64,000 bases of DNA from Patiria miniata (taxonomy: Eukaryota > Echinodermata > Asteroidea > Valvatida > Asterinidae). A program made the translations under genes and the position numbers. Below are positions 54,901 to 64,000 of this stretch, one piece after another. Within the stretch, counting starts at the first letter, position 1, and every line of letters starts with the position of its first letter. The notes below the pieces were generated by a model. That model did not search any database. It worked only from the letters and a program-made list of their open reading frames with translations, and was not told the DNA's origin. The stretch covers positions 620,001-684,000 of the forward strand of contig NW_024037053.1 in the NCBI RefSeq assembly GCF_015706575.1, written 5' to 3'.

Positions 54901-57900
54901 TTTAAGTGTGCCTGCAGACACACTTTTTAAAACCACCATCAGTGATTGTTTTCTTCCAAACTACGGTACATCCTTTGACACGGAATAATTTCACAGGGTA
55001 TTCCTTGCTTAGCTTAGAGCAAGGTTTTTCTCTTTAAATTGGAAGGTTCTGTAACAGGTAAATACCAATATTTCTGATGCCGTTAAAGGTGTAGAGTAGA
55101 TCATTTGTCAATTGTACATATTTTCGCTTGAAGCAACAAAAGTGCTCAAAATCTAAAGACGGGTGCTTAACAACTAACCTGATGAAGTTTTAGCTCAGTG
55201 AATGCTGTATGTTCCGAGAAAACAATAATTCTAGGATCTCAATTTCAATTGAAAAGTTGCAGTCATGTTTGGAATTGCGCCCGAAATCAGCGTCCGGGAC
55301 ACGCTCTCATTCAGCCGACTGCAGCTATGCTAGATGTACCGGTATGTCACCCACTGAACCGATGAATTGTAGCAACCACACGCGCCTGTGCGTCGTGTCA
55401 ATTTTTGCGCGCACCCGTTCACGGCTTTGCACAATTACAAACCAACTACTAATGGAAAGTTCCCAAAATGCGTCTTTTTAGACTCATCTTTAGAAATGAC
55501 CTTCTTTTGTGGTTTAATTTTCTTCAAAATGACAGCATGCCAGAAAGAATAATTTCACATGGAGTAGTGCCATTACTATCTTTAAACCACGTACATGTAC
55601 ATGTATACTTTTCAACGATAATTTTGTCAGTTTCTTTTTGGATAGCTGCAAATGATGTTCTCTACCGGTAACTTTAGTTTAACTTATTAGAACCTTCCCC
55701 CATTTAATTATAGTCTGATATTTTCAGCGAAAAGCAATATTCGTCTCATTTTGTCATTTACCCCCTGCTGTGCATCATTAAGCCAGATTTGCCTTCCTCA
55801 AAAGCGATTTTCTTTTGTTTCATTTTTTTTCACGTAAATTGCAGCAGTGTTTTGTGTCTAGTCAGTCGGTTGGAATTGAGGCATTTTGTCAGGGTGTTTT
55901 TGTGTGTGTCCAGTCACTGTGTTTGATGTGTTTACCTTTCGCCTGTTTGCTCATTGCACCATGGGTGTTAAAGTCAGAACCTTGAGCAAAACTTACTGTG
56001 AATAGGGTATTGTTGATTCAATAATGTGTGAATAGCTCGGTGACAATATGTATTTGAGGTTTGCTCAAATCGCTTTAGGGGTACAGACAGTAGAAGCTTA
56101 CATGTACATGTACATACCGGTGTGGGGTACCGGTACTTGTAATTTTTTTTTCAATAGCAGAGCTTCTGGGGCCAGTGGGAGGGGGGGGGGATATTAAAAT
56201 TGTTATACACTGTATTGTGTCTTGCTTAATTTCATTGATCTAGAATGGCCACGTGTCCAGTCTGTTAAAATGACTTTTTACTGAATAGGCCTACCGGTAC
56301 TCTGTGCTAAATATAAATTATCTCATATACACCACGTTGCATTTATAAATTACCTGATAGTGATACATATATGTACGTGTACACTGCATTGAATATTGCG
56401 CATGTGCGAATGATGCGTGCATGTGTAGGGCCTGTTGTTTGTTGCTTTTTTATTTCAGAACTCTAGTGCATACATGTAGCTTAAAGGTGCATAAGATCAT
56501 TTGAATAATTTAATACATTTTTTTCTTTAATTTGAAGCAACAGAATTTCCCACAATCACTCGTAGGGCAAATAACAACTGTTGTAGTTTCAGCTCAGTGA
56601 ATACTGTCTATTTTAAAGATATAGTCCATCATTTGTAATTTGTGCATTTTGTTCGTTTGAAGCAACAAAAGTGTTCAAAATCTAATGAAGGATACTGAAC
56701 AACTAACCTGATGAAGTTTCAGCTAAGCTTCAGCTGTATATTCCGAGAAAAACAGCATTCTAGGATCTCAATTTCAAATCAAAAGTTACTGAATCATGTT
56801 TTGAATTGTTTTGAATTGCAGCTATACGCGACGTCGCGCACTGATCCGACGAATTATAGCAACCGCGCGCGCGTGTGTGACGTGCCAATGCTTGCGCGCT
56901 TCGCCGAATAACAAAAGGAACTACTCATTTAAATTTTCCTAGACGCACCGTTGGAAAGGCCTTCTTTCGTTGATTACTTCAAAATGACAGCTTCCCAGAA
57001 AGAATAATTTCACAGGGAGTTTAGTTCCCTTACTATCTTTCAACCAAGTTTGTTTTTCAACAGTAATTACGCCAGTTACTTTTTGGATGCTGCAAATGAT
57101 GGACTATAGCTTTAAGACAAATCTATGCACAAGTTTTTGGTTTCATAATGCAGTGGATGGATATGTATAATTGTTAGCACTTGCGATTCAAAAATTGTTG
57201 TTTTCATATATTAAATTGCACTTTCTCTGATAACAATCTCTAAATCGGCACTCTTCTTATTCCGCCAGTTGTTGTACACTTTCCTGATGTCAAGATCCCA
57301 GTGAATATGAAACTTTGCAGTATTTAACGAATATCCAAAAAAAAATTAAAAGTATGTCAGTTGACACACTTTTAAAATCGTGTTCAATTACTGTTTACTT
57401 TGCACTATGACATTTTAGACTGAATAATTGCACAGGGTATTTGGTGCTCAGTCATTTCTGTAGTTTGTGCAAGGTTTTTCACATTAAATTGGTAGGGTTT
57501 GTTTCTGGATAAAAATATAACCAATGTTCCTACGAACATCTTTAAAAACAGCAGGGGAGGCAGGTTGGCGTAGCGTACTTTCCTTGCCTTCCACCGCCGT
57601 GACCTGGGTTTGAATCCCGCCTGAGCCAAATGTGGATTGGGTTTTCAGTCGCTGCCTGCTTCTGTGGGTTTTCCCAGAATATTCTTTTGGGGATTTTCCT
57701 CCCACCTCTAGAACTGTCATGTCTTCTCACTGTCTTCTCTCTACAGGTTTCTTCAGGCTTTTGAGCTACAGTGCCTAGGGTGCTTTTGAGGAATCCTTGG
57801 TTTCTAAATCAGAAATAATAATAATGACAGTGTGTTGAAAATGCCAGGGCGATTTTTGACAATTTGAGGAGTAAACTGAAAGCACAAGTAACTATGCTTC

Positions 57901-58101
57901 GAAGACTAATTAAAGGTGTAGTCTAAAAACATTCATACTAAACCAACAAAATTACCTTGATCAAACATTTTTCTCTGTTTGCATTACCAGATTGTTGTTC
58001 TTCTGGATCCCATGGAAGATCCCGATGATATTCTCCGAGCCAATCGATCCAGGGAGAAGCACTACGCGTTTGACCGCTCCTTCGGGGAATTTGCCAGCCA
58101 G
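45989..58101 (+). CDS. KIF19: KIF19, kinesin-8 family motor, N-terminal part (3 coding exons in window)
   Basis: Plus-end-directed, microtubule-depolymerising kinesin that limits motile cilium length (family knowledge). Exons 45989-46045, 48243-48323 and 57991-58101 (57, 81 and 111 nt, all phase 0) give the first 83 residues. Seen: QFTVAVRIRPMTTAEIETGS, the first strand of the motor domain, and VVLLDPMEDPDDILRANRSR with EKHYAFDRSF, which is the KIF19 version of this region; KIF18 has a quite different sequence here. The start has A at -3 and G at +4. Introns are 2.2 kb, 9.7 kb and over 5.9 kb. The next exon (YNATVFAYG-type P-loop exon) is not in the window, so the gene is cut by the window edge, not broken. 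Confidence 0.93.
46125..46487 (+). mobile_element. LINE 3' end (L2/CR1-like), interrupted by a hairpin insertion
   Basis: It encodes the C-terminal end of a LINE ORF2: RRLRSSDASLLVVPHS, then PHLWNKLPLTIRNISSLSEF and KVTLKTYLFQIT before a stop at about 46411. LWN-LP--IR and LK--LF are the usual last motifs of L2/CR1-clade ORF2 proteins. The 3' tail GCGCGTTATAAATTGCCGTT plus ATT units resembles the tail of the Deu-like SINEs here, so a relative may have mobilised them (inference). Only the last 100 or so codons remain. A 76-base hairpin interrupts it at 46198. It lies in KIF19 intron 1. Confidence 0.8.
46189..46282. mobile_element. Perfect hairpin insertion with 9-bp target duplication
   Basis: Arms 46198-46232 and 46239-46273 are exact complements over 35 bases, around the six-base loop GGAGGG. 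The direct repeat GGGTGATTG flanks it at 46189-46197 and 46274-46282. The insertion lies within the coding remnant of a LINE. Nine-base duplications occur with Mutator-like elements, so a tiny MULE-type MITE is possible. Exact arms and flanks indicate recent insertion. Confidence 0.85.
47240..47774. mobile_element. K1-family TTAA MITE, complete copy in KIF19 intron 1
   Basis: TTAA on both sides, termini AGGGAAGATACAACATTTGC and, complemented, AGGAATATACAACATGTGC. The family palindrome reads CCAACGCTGGTCGGCCGACC and its second half around 47398-47424, so both half-sites changed together compared with other copies (CCAACGATGGTC). Confidence 0.85.
48391..48736. mobile_element. hAT-type MITE, copy 2
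   Basis: Ends CAGTGTTTCCC and GGGAAACACTG, with interior CACCTCGCT repeats matching 25853-26186. Flanks ACTTCGCT and ACTTTGCC agree at six of eight bases, an aged duplication. It lies in KIF19 intron 2, 67 bases after exon 2. Confidence 0.85.
51018..51379. mobile_element. TTAA element with CAGTCA-word interior, copy 1
   Basis: TTAA at both ends (51018-51021, 51376-51379); termini TCCTCCTACTATTT and, complemented, CCCTCCTATGCAAAC. The interior is built from ACAGTCAC, CAGTCAA and TAGTCA words at irregular spacing (more than a dozen). A second copy begins at 59563. It is piggyBac-like by its TTAA flanks and CCC ends (inference). Confidence 0.7.
54285..54613. mobile_element. K1-family TTAA MITE, degraded copy
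   Basis: Right part only: the palindrome region TCGAGTCGACCATCGTTGGA, then AAATGACAGCACATCAGGTG and a right end GTACCT plus TTAA that has an ACATGTACATGTG expansion inside it. The left terminus is not found. Confidence 0.6.
55083..55677. mobile_element. K2-family TTAA MITE
   Basis: TTAA plus AGGTGTAGAGTAGATCATTT at the left; the right end TGCAAATGATGTTCTCTACC is followed by a decayed flank. The interior matches the outer copy at 27357 (GAAGCAACAAAAGTGCTCAA, GACGGGTGCTTAACAACTAA). Confidence 0.75.
56481..57115. mobile_element. K2-family TTAA MITEs, a truncated copy joined to a complete one
   Basis: A first left end (TTAA plus AGGTGCATAAGATCATTTG) runs for about 130 bases, then a second left end (TTAA plus AGATATAGTCCATCATTTG) starts at 56613 and continues to TGATGGACTATAGCT plus TTAA at 57112-57115. 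This looks like insertion of one copy into another with loss of the rest. Confidence 0.75.
57553..57830 (+). mobile_element. tRNA-derived SINE, separate family
   Basis: The head GGCAGGTTGGCGTAGCGTAC has an A-box region, followed by a B box in CTGGGTTTGAATCCCGCC; the body is TTGGGTTTTCAGTCGCTGCC and GTGGGTTTTCCCAGAATATT; the tail is AAATCAGAAATAATAATAAT. It ends 160 bases upstream of KIF19 exon 3. Confidence 0.75.
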
Positions 58102-58296
58102 GTAAATGATTGGAATTTTTATTTATTACAAAATGTGTGTACCGGTACATACATGTTGGTGCTTATCAATTCTGCAGGCATGTTATAGGAACAGTAGTAA
58201 AAGGATCGGGTGTGGCCCTTGCCTTGCTTGAGGCCTGTGCTCCCTTGAGCCCCCCCCCCCTCCCCATTCCTGCACTCAGAATTCTGAGAATGCTCG

Positions 58297-58835
58297 TTAA
58301 AGGTATAGTCCATCATTTGTAATCTGTGCATTTTGTTCGTTTGAATCAACAAAAGTGCTCAAAATCTAAAGAAGGGTGCTGAACAACTAACCTGACGAAG
58401 TTTCAGCTCAGCTTCAGCTGTATATTTCGAGAAAAACAACATTCTAGGATCTCGATTTCAAATCAAAAGTTGCTGAATCATGTTTTGAATTGGGCCTGAA
58501 TTCAGCGTCCGAGACACGTTCTCACTGAGCCGATTGCAGTTACGCGATGTCGCGCACCGATCCGACGAATTATAGCAACCGCCCGCGCGTGTGAGTCGTG
58601 CCAATGCTTGCGCACGCTTCGCCGAATAAAAAACGAACTACTGACGGAAATTTCCAACGGTGCTTCTTAAGACGCACCGTTGGAAGGCCTTTTTTCGTTG
58701 ATTTCTTCGAAATGACAGCTTGCCAGAAAGAATAATTTCACAGGGAGTTTAGTCCCCTTACTATCTTTCAACCAAGTATGTTTTTCAACAATAAGTTACT
58801 TTTTGGATAGCTGCAAATGATGGACTCTGGCTTTA
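58297..58835. mobile_element. K2-family TTAA MITE, complete copy
   Basis: TTAA plus AGGTATAGTCCATCATTTGT at the left, CAAATGATGGACTCTGGCT plus TTAA at the right. The interior has GAAAAACAACATTCTAGGAT and GCGTGTGAGTCGTGCCAATG as in other copies. It lies 195 bases after KIF19 exon 3. Confidence 0.85.
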
Positions 58836-58904
58836 AAAAAAGATTGAATATCATCGTCCCCCTCCCATGTCTAGAAAACGAGGCCCTGTGAGCCCTGGAT
58901 TTGG

Positions 58905-59470
58905 ATATTTCACGAAGCGCTGTGACGCGTCGCAACTTGAGTTACAACGCGTCACACGTTGGGACTTGCACAGCATCGTATGATCCATTTAACAAAACTT
59001 ACGACGCGTTGAACGTGTCATGTGGTCTTCACAAAATAAGAAGCGTCTTTCTCTTAACCATCTTTATGCCATACAAATTTAAATAAACGAGACTGTAATA
59101 CCAAGACAATAATGTGTGAAGATGTACAAATGTAAATGGAATATGCATCGAAGTAAATATGAATTAACCTGGAATATTGCAGTTGAAATTACAAGTACTG
59201 TGAACTTGTTTTCATTTACAACTGCATCATACATCCGTTTGTTTGTTTTACGTTTTTCAAAACATTTTGAGAGGAGATCAGACGACTATTTGTGTGTAAC
59301 AGTCTCTGGGTTGTGGTCTATGTAGAACGCATTGCACTGACGACGTCTTTTGTGAAGTGAATCGCAGGACACATCGCAGTGCAATGCATCGTAGGGATAC
59401 GACGCGTGACAGCGCAACGATGTATCATAAGTTACAATAGGTTTCATGAAAAATTTGGGTGCTGGTCATT
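58905..59470. mobile_element. MITE, GCACCCGATTTCAT family, copy 2
   Basis: The right side is rich in ACGACGCGT and CGCAACGATGTATC words and ends with GTTTCATGAAAAATTTGGGT; the left begins near GGATATTTCACGAAGCGCTG. Subterminal repeats match the copy at 9183-9803. The ends are more decayed here. Confidence 0.6.
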
Positions 59471-59562
59471 GACTAGCATGTTCAAGCCACTGCGGTTGTA
59501 CAAGGCACTACAACAAGATGAGTAAAATGCAGTAACTTTGGCACGCCTACGCGACACCACTT

Positions 59563-59780
59563 TTAACCCTCCTGCTATCTGAATAGTCACAGACAGTCAC
59601 AAAATCAGTTGTCTTCCCCTGCCATGCCTTTTACACAGGCTAGTCAAAAACAGGCTGATCATATTTCAAGCAAGCACTCTGACTAGTCAAATTCAGTCAA
59701 CAGACAAAAGCGGGAAATTGGTGGCACAGCTGTCTTATCAATCGCTTACAGTCAGACCACTCTGATTTTTGCACAAATTT
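59563..59780. mobile_element. TTAA element with CAGTCA-word interior, copy 2, right end unclear
   Basis: Left end TTAA plus CCCTCCTGCTATCTGAATAG, then AGTCACAGACAGTCACAAAA, GGCTAGTCAAAAACAGGC and AATTCAGTCAACAGAC, in the same order as copy 1 at 51018. It fades near 59780 without a visible right terminus. Confidence 0.65.
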
Positions 59781-62504
59781 GTGACTGGGTCATGAGAATT
59801 GTCTTCGTAAAAAACCTGCTACCATTATTGTTGGCATTAAAAAAAAAAATAACCACAAACATATCAAGGAAAGAAAAATTAGGTTTTCATTGATTTTGAA
59901 ATTACTCGGATACTATTCTGGACCTGGACATTGATTTTTTGAAATGTCATACCGGTGCATGTTTGCTCTTAAGGGAAAAAAATGGTACTTTCCTTGGCAA
60001 TAATGCGTGGTACTGGCGCCAGTGACCGTGAGTCCGTTGTTGACAGTATTTTATGAGCTTTCTCAAGTCGAAAGTACCGATATACTGCACACAAGAACGA
60101 GGACTTACCGGTAGTAGTATATTACGATCGTAATTAATGTGCCTTGCTAACAATGGTACATGTACCGGTACCGTCGGTGGGTTTTAAGAATTCATAATGC
60201 GCATACATTGGCAAAAAAAAAAAAAAAAAAAGAGGCGCGAAGTCACATTGCCTGCCCACCCTCAGAAAAATAATAAATTGGGAAAATGCTGGAAATTATA
60301 GGTATTTTGGGGGGAAAAAATGTGCTTTGCCCCCTCCAGAAAAAATCCTGGCGACGCCCATGTGCGCATACGAATGTACAATGTATTTTGGGCGCCACAA
60401 TATAGGATTTTAAAGAAAGATTTATCAATTTCATGCAAGACTTTTCTACAACACATTCAGAGCTTATTGCGCACTCGCTCAAATTTTTTATAACCAGAAA
60501 AAGGGTAGGGTGATGATTAACGTTGTGTTTGTGTGGATTTGTAATTTTGTATAATTTTGTTCATTCTTTGTTTCTGTGTTGCGCTGTTCATAGGCTTCGC
60601 TGCGCAGTGCTGCCAGACCGTACTGCCGATGAACTTGCCCCAGAAAATGAAATAAATTTGTTTTTAAATGAAGGACGATGTCCCCAAAATAAGGTTGGGG
60701 CAGCTTCATAAGTTTGTATTTTTTTTTCAATAAAAAAATTTAGGTTCAGCCTTTTTTTCTGGATTGGGTGGGGTAAAAGAAACCACAGGTATTTTTTTAT
60801 ATTTTTCTTGGCCTTATGAATTTTATGTTTAAGTCTTTCTTTGATGCTGGATACAAACCAGCAGGCACCGTTGCATCATGTGCAATATCGAGCAGAGAAA
60901 GCCTGCGACGCAAGCGAAAATATGAAAATCAATATTTAGCGTCTCGTACAGGAACAATACCCCAGTAATGAATGTTCCAGATCCACTACCCCCCCCCTCC
61001 CCGCCAAGCAGGGTATATACGTTGTCATGCCAACGTGGTAAATATTTACCACGTGGATGTTGCTGAAGGGCAGTACCAATTACGGAGTTGAGTACCCATC
61101 GTTATTGGGACTGCGCGTGTAATTAGGTACCTCGCTAGGCTCGTATATATTTGTTCCTCTCTTCCTTGGTCTCTGTGTTTTTTTATTGGAATATTTTTGG
61201 CCGGCGTGTTTCCCTAATAGACTCTTATTCTCTTCCTTTGGATGGACTTTGACTTGGATCTGTCTTAGAGACTATACCGTACGGTACATGTGTTTAAGGA
61301 TCTGTTGGCCAAGGACATACATGTAATTTCAAGTGAAGCAAGAACAAATTATATAGAATAGAACACAAAACGTTGTGAGAGGACTAGTGTAGTAAAGTAA
61401 TCATCACATAAGCAGTTTTAAGATGCATTCCTAATTACCATCGATATCAGAATTTTCAATAATCAATAGTCCTATATAGGAAATCAAATATCGAGAATAT
61501 TCCATATTTGATTATTTGATGTAGCAGTTACAGACCATAAAGATGACACTTGGGTTTTTTTAAATTTCATTTTAATCAATCTTAAGTCCCAATTTTCCGT
61601 GGCTTTATGGAGCACATTGCTCAAACTTTTTAAAACAAATCTCAGCAATGAGAGTTTGTCCAGAGCGGGCGGTTTCTTTTGAGGTTTCACACTGGGGAGA
61701 CCGTGAATTCCAGCGAACGCAGAGCACAAAGCGACGCCGCTTGGCATTTTGCGATGTTTTTATTTTGAGTCACACGCTGAAGTTGCTGGCGAGTTGACAC
61801 AAAGTAAAAGCACAAATGGGAGATTTATGTTGACTATGATCTGACGCATTTTCCATATCCTTCCTCAAAATCAGAAATGTTGACATTTCGATATGATTAA
61901 AACATTGCTATCAGTATCGATATCAAAATAATATCGAATAATCAATTTATATTGATATATCAAGAGTGCTTAAATGCATTCCCTAAGCTTTAGTGATTAA
62001 CACCCCAAAATTAATTAAATTTTTTAATTTCTGTTTTGTGTTTTCATATCAATATGGTTATTCACTTTTAAATGAGACATTGCAAACAAAAATCCAGCGA
62101 CGTTTAGTTTCAGTATCAGTGGCCCGACAATAAGTCAGCTCTTGAAGGCGGGTGAATTTGTGGGCAAAATGAAAGCTGTCTTTGCTAATGGTTGCACGTG
62201 CCCAAAATTGTAGGGAAATTTTTATTTTCATCTGAACAAAACATAGAAATTGAGAGTTTCTTTGGAGAGAAAAAAAACACCCTTATTTTTTAAAGAGCAG
62301 GGGGTAGACATCTTTAACCCGGTTACAGATTTTTGTCTTTATTTGAATGCTCCCAATCCTATTCTGTAAACATGTATTAGTCACCATGCAATGTATTAGT
62401 CACCAGGTTTTTTTGGTTGTCTTTAACTCAAAATCAAGCTCCATATTAGTGAGTAAAATATTGACAGAAACCTCGTCTCAGAAATCAAACATTTACTTTA
62501 GTCT

Positions 62505-62845
62505 GCATGCTAACTCACGTGTGTACACATTGTGTAGATCCGTTTTTTGGGGTGTTCAAATTTGTTTTCATCAAGGCAAATCTAACTTGTGCATACCGGT
62601 AATTGCACAACATTGACAAATTATCTACATGTAATTTGGTGCACCATGTAATATGCTGTAATTAACAAAAAATGATGATTAATCGGCATGCTGACTCACG
62701 TGAACGTTGTGTAGGTCAGGGTTTTTGGGGTGTTCAAATTTGTCATTATCAAGGCAAATCTAACTTGTGGATATTGCACAATGACAAATTATCTAATTTG
62801 ATGCAACATGTACCGGTAATTAACAAAAATCTTTGACGATTAAGA
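62505..62845 (+). repeat. Tandem duplication of a 160-180 base unit
   Basis: The two units share GCATGCTAACTCACGTG / GCATGCTGACTCACGTG, TTTTTGGGGTGTTCAAATTT, TCAAGGCAAATCTAACTTGT and GACAAATTATCTA, in order, starting at about 62505 and 62687. There are differences throughout, so the duplication is not recent. Confidence 0.8.
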
Positions 62846-63060
62846 GCCAACTATATTCGTACGCACAATGCTATGTACATGTACATGGATGCATTTGTGT
62901 TCAACCATCAGCGGTGTGCTTTTATCAGCCTTCTGCTAATTAAGGCTCGAGCAAAGAACATTCCATCAGAAACCCATCCTCGCCAGCCAGGCTAGTCCTG
63001 CACTTGCATACGTCGTCCTAAGGCAGTACCCTGGCAACAATTTTGACCTTGTGAGATATA

Positions 63061-63378
63061 GGCCAAGTTCGCGCAAGGACTATAGTTGACCAATGGTTAA
63101 CTAACGTACCAGTATGCCCGAACTCTGTCTAGTCGACGGTGGTTGACTACGCTAGTCAACTATTTGGAACCAGCCTACTGGGGTTGGTTGCTTCGCTGGT
63201 AACCAATAGCCGCGCGCATTCATAACGCAAGCAGAGAGCCAGGATCCAGAAGTTTTGCGACGACATTTTGACCAGCGTTTGACTAGAGACGTTCGCACAT
63301 TGCTATCAGTGCGCAGGCGTAAGGTACATCACAAATCAACCACTGGTCGACTAATGGTCCTTGCCCGAACTTCGCCTA
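63061..63378. mobile_element. MITE with AGGCSAAGTTCGSGCAAGGA ends
   Basis: Left AGGCCAAGTTCGCGCAAGGA and right, complemented, AGGCGAAGTTCGGGCAAGGA, continued by CTATAGTTGACCAATGGTTA-type arms. The interior has several GTTGACTA/TAGTCAAC palindromic words. No clear target duplication. Confidence 0.75.
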
Positions 63379-63758
63379 AGTATTCATGAACACTTCCAAA
63401 TATGAACCAACATGTATTTTCTGGCCAATCAGATTTCTGTTTACAAAAGCTGAGCCAGAATTTACTGATGATTAATATGGCAGCGCCCTCTGCTGTCGTG
63501 AAAAGTGATCTCCTATTGGCTGAGCAGGTTGACCTTGTAACTACATGAAGCTGTGTGTTTCTTGTATCAAATTTGATAAGTTGTGCAATGACAGACTCCA
63601 TGACAAGTAAACATTCATAAATACCCACATGTAAGACAGTTTACCCTTTCCAATTCGTCGAGAGCCCCTCACATGGGTGGTTTTAAACCACTGATAAAAC
63701 ACTGCAGCGTTCTGCGTCACATTTAGTCTCGGGGCCAGACATTGTTATGGTTTGTAAA

Positions 63759-63806
63759 GCGATAACCCGCCGCCGCGATAACCCGCCGCCGCGATAACCC
63801 GCCGCT
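63759..63806 (+). repeat. Three exact tandem copies of a 16-base unit
   Basis: The unit GCGATAACCCGCCGCC is repeated three times (the last copy differs by its final base). It is GC-rich in an AT-rich setting. It directly follows the right part of a GGGAATAAATATGTGCTTGG-type element fragment (63640-63730). Confidence 0.85.
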
Positions 63807-64000
63807 GTGAGAGGGTGCTATCATGACCAACCAATATCACCCCCGAACCCGTCGGAACAACGTCTAGGCCAATTGTGTAATGCTTGCGCACCTGTTTGGC
63901 CTAATACATGTATACGCAGCGTGCATTCAAAAGAAATTCAAAGTAGTTCCGAAGCAAACTGTCAAATTTCTTCCAGTAATGTGAAAGATGCAGCAAGACG

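Larger units (their letters stand above)
48737..57990. other. KIF19 intron 2, large and repeat-filled
   Basis: Besides the elements listed separately, it holds two relatives of one MITE at about 50130-50400 and 52322-52565 (AGGCCCCCCCAAAAA ends, then TTCTGCTTC and GGTAGGTAGGG), a fragment at 49376-49487 matching 2225-2335 in reverse, C runs at 48750 and 49510, and many ACATGTACATGTA and ACCGGTAC palindromic microsatellite words, densest at 53700-54020 and 56100-56160. No exon was recognised. Confidence 0.55.
58102..64000. other. Start of KIF19 intron 3
   Basis: No exon recognised to the end of the window. Besides listed elements it contains a fragment at about 60215-60362 ending in CCTGGCGACGCCCATG (a common MITE terminus), a paired CATATCGATATT/ATCGAATAATC AT-rich stretch near 61480-61960, and scattered ACCGGTAC words. 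Confidence 0.5.

Noticed and set aside
45989-58101. KIF18A/B instead of KIF19
   Set aside because: LLDPMEDPDDILRANRSREK is the KIF19-type sequence. KIF18 proteins differ strongly in this stretch.
63975-64000. Next KIF19 exon after TTTCTTCCAG at the window end
   Set aside because: The following bases (TAATGTGAAAG) give a stop in phase 0 and do not resemble the kinesin motor sequence expected next.
1-64000. Endogenous virus, LTR or Polinton-type fossils
   Set aside because: No reverse transcriptase, integrase, capsid or envelope-like frame and no paired long direct repeats were seen. The only retroelements recognised are one LINE 3' end and SINEs.

Overview
This is nuclear DNA from an animal, most likely a marine invertebrate deuterostome. 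An echinoderm fits best, but a hemichordate or lancelet is not excluded. The evidence is short conserved exons separated by canonical GT-AG introns, protein sequences close to vertebrate orthologues, tRNA-derived SINEs whose body resembles the Deu-type SINEs of deuterostomes, and a very dense load of short non-autonomous DNA transposons. I recognised no bacterial operon, no CRISPR array, and no retroviral, LTR or Polinton-type copy.

Four protein-coding genes can be supported exon by exon. (1) CHTF18 lies on the minus strand, 25005 down to 2367. Twenty-two exons join in frame to 1018 residues: the large subunit of the alternative PCNA clamp loader Ctf18-RFC, apparently complete. (2) RPUSD1 lies on the plus strand, 27123-30764: four exons, 275 residues, a RluA-type RNA pseudouridine synthase. 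(3) GGH lies on the plus strand, 33248-42780: eight exons, 313 residues, a secreted or lysosomal gamma-glutamyl hydrolase with signal peptide. (4) KIF19 lies on the plus strand, from 45989 to beyond the window. Only the first three coding exons (83 residues) are present, and the rest of the motor domain lies past 64000. CHTF18 and RPUSD1 are divergent, head to head, about 2.1 kb between start codons, the same arrangement as in human 16p13.3. The four genes act in separate processes (sister-chromatid cohesion and replication, RNA modification, folate turnover, ciliary length control) and are not an operon.

Layout: 1-2366 is repeat-rich DNA downstream of CHTF18. 2367-25005 is CHTF18, whose introns are full of MITEs and SINEs. 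25006-27122 is the divergent intergenic region with one hAT MITE. 27123-30764 is RPUSD1. 30765-33247 is intergenic. 33248-42780 is GGH. 42781-45988 is intergenic and holds a minisatellite-bearing element. 45989-64000 is the 5' part of KIF19, mostly two large introns.

The most distinctive feature is the transposon landscape. At least three groups of TTAA-flanked elements are present. One is a piggyBac-like set with CCC or CCT termini whose interiors are each built from a different short repeated word. Two are Kolobok-like sets with AGG termini. hAT MITEs with perfect 8-bp duplications, TA-flanked MITEs, several long foldback elements and a perfect 35-bp-arm hairpin with 9-bp duplications also occur. 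Several elements sit at or within a few bases of splice sites, and one supplies the stop codon of GGH.
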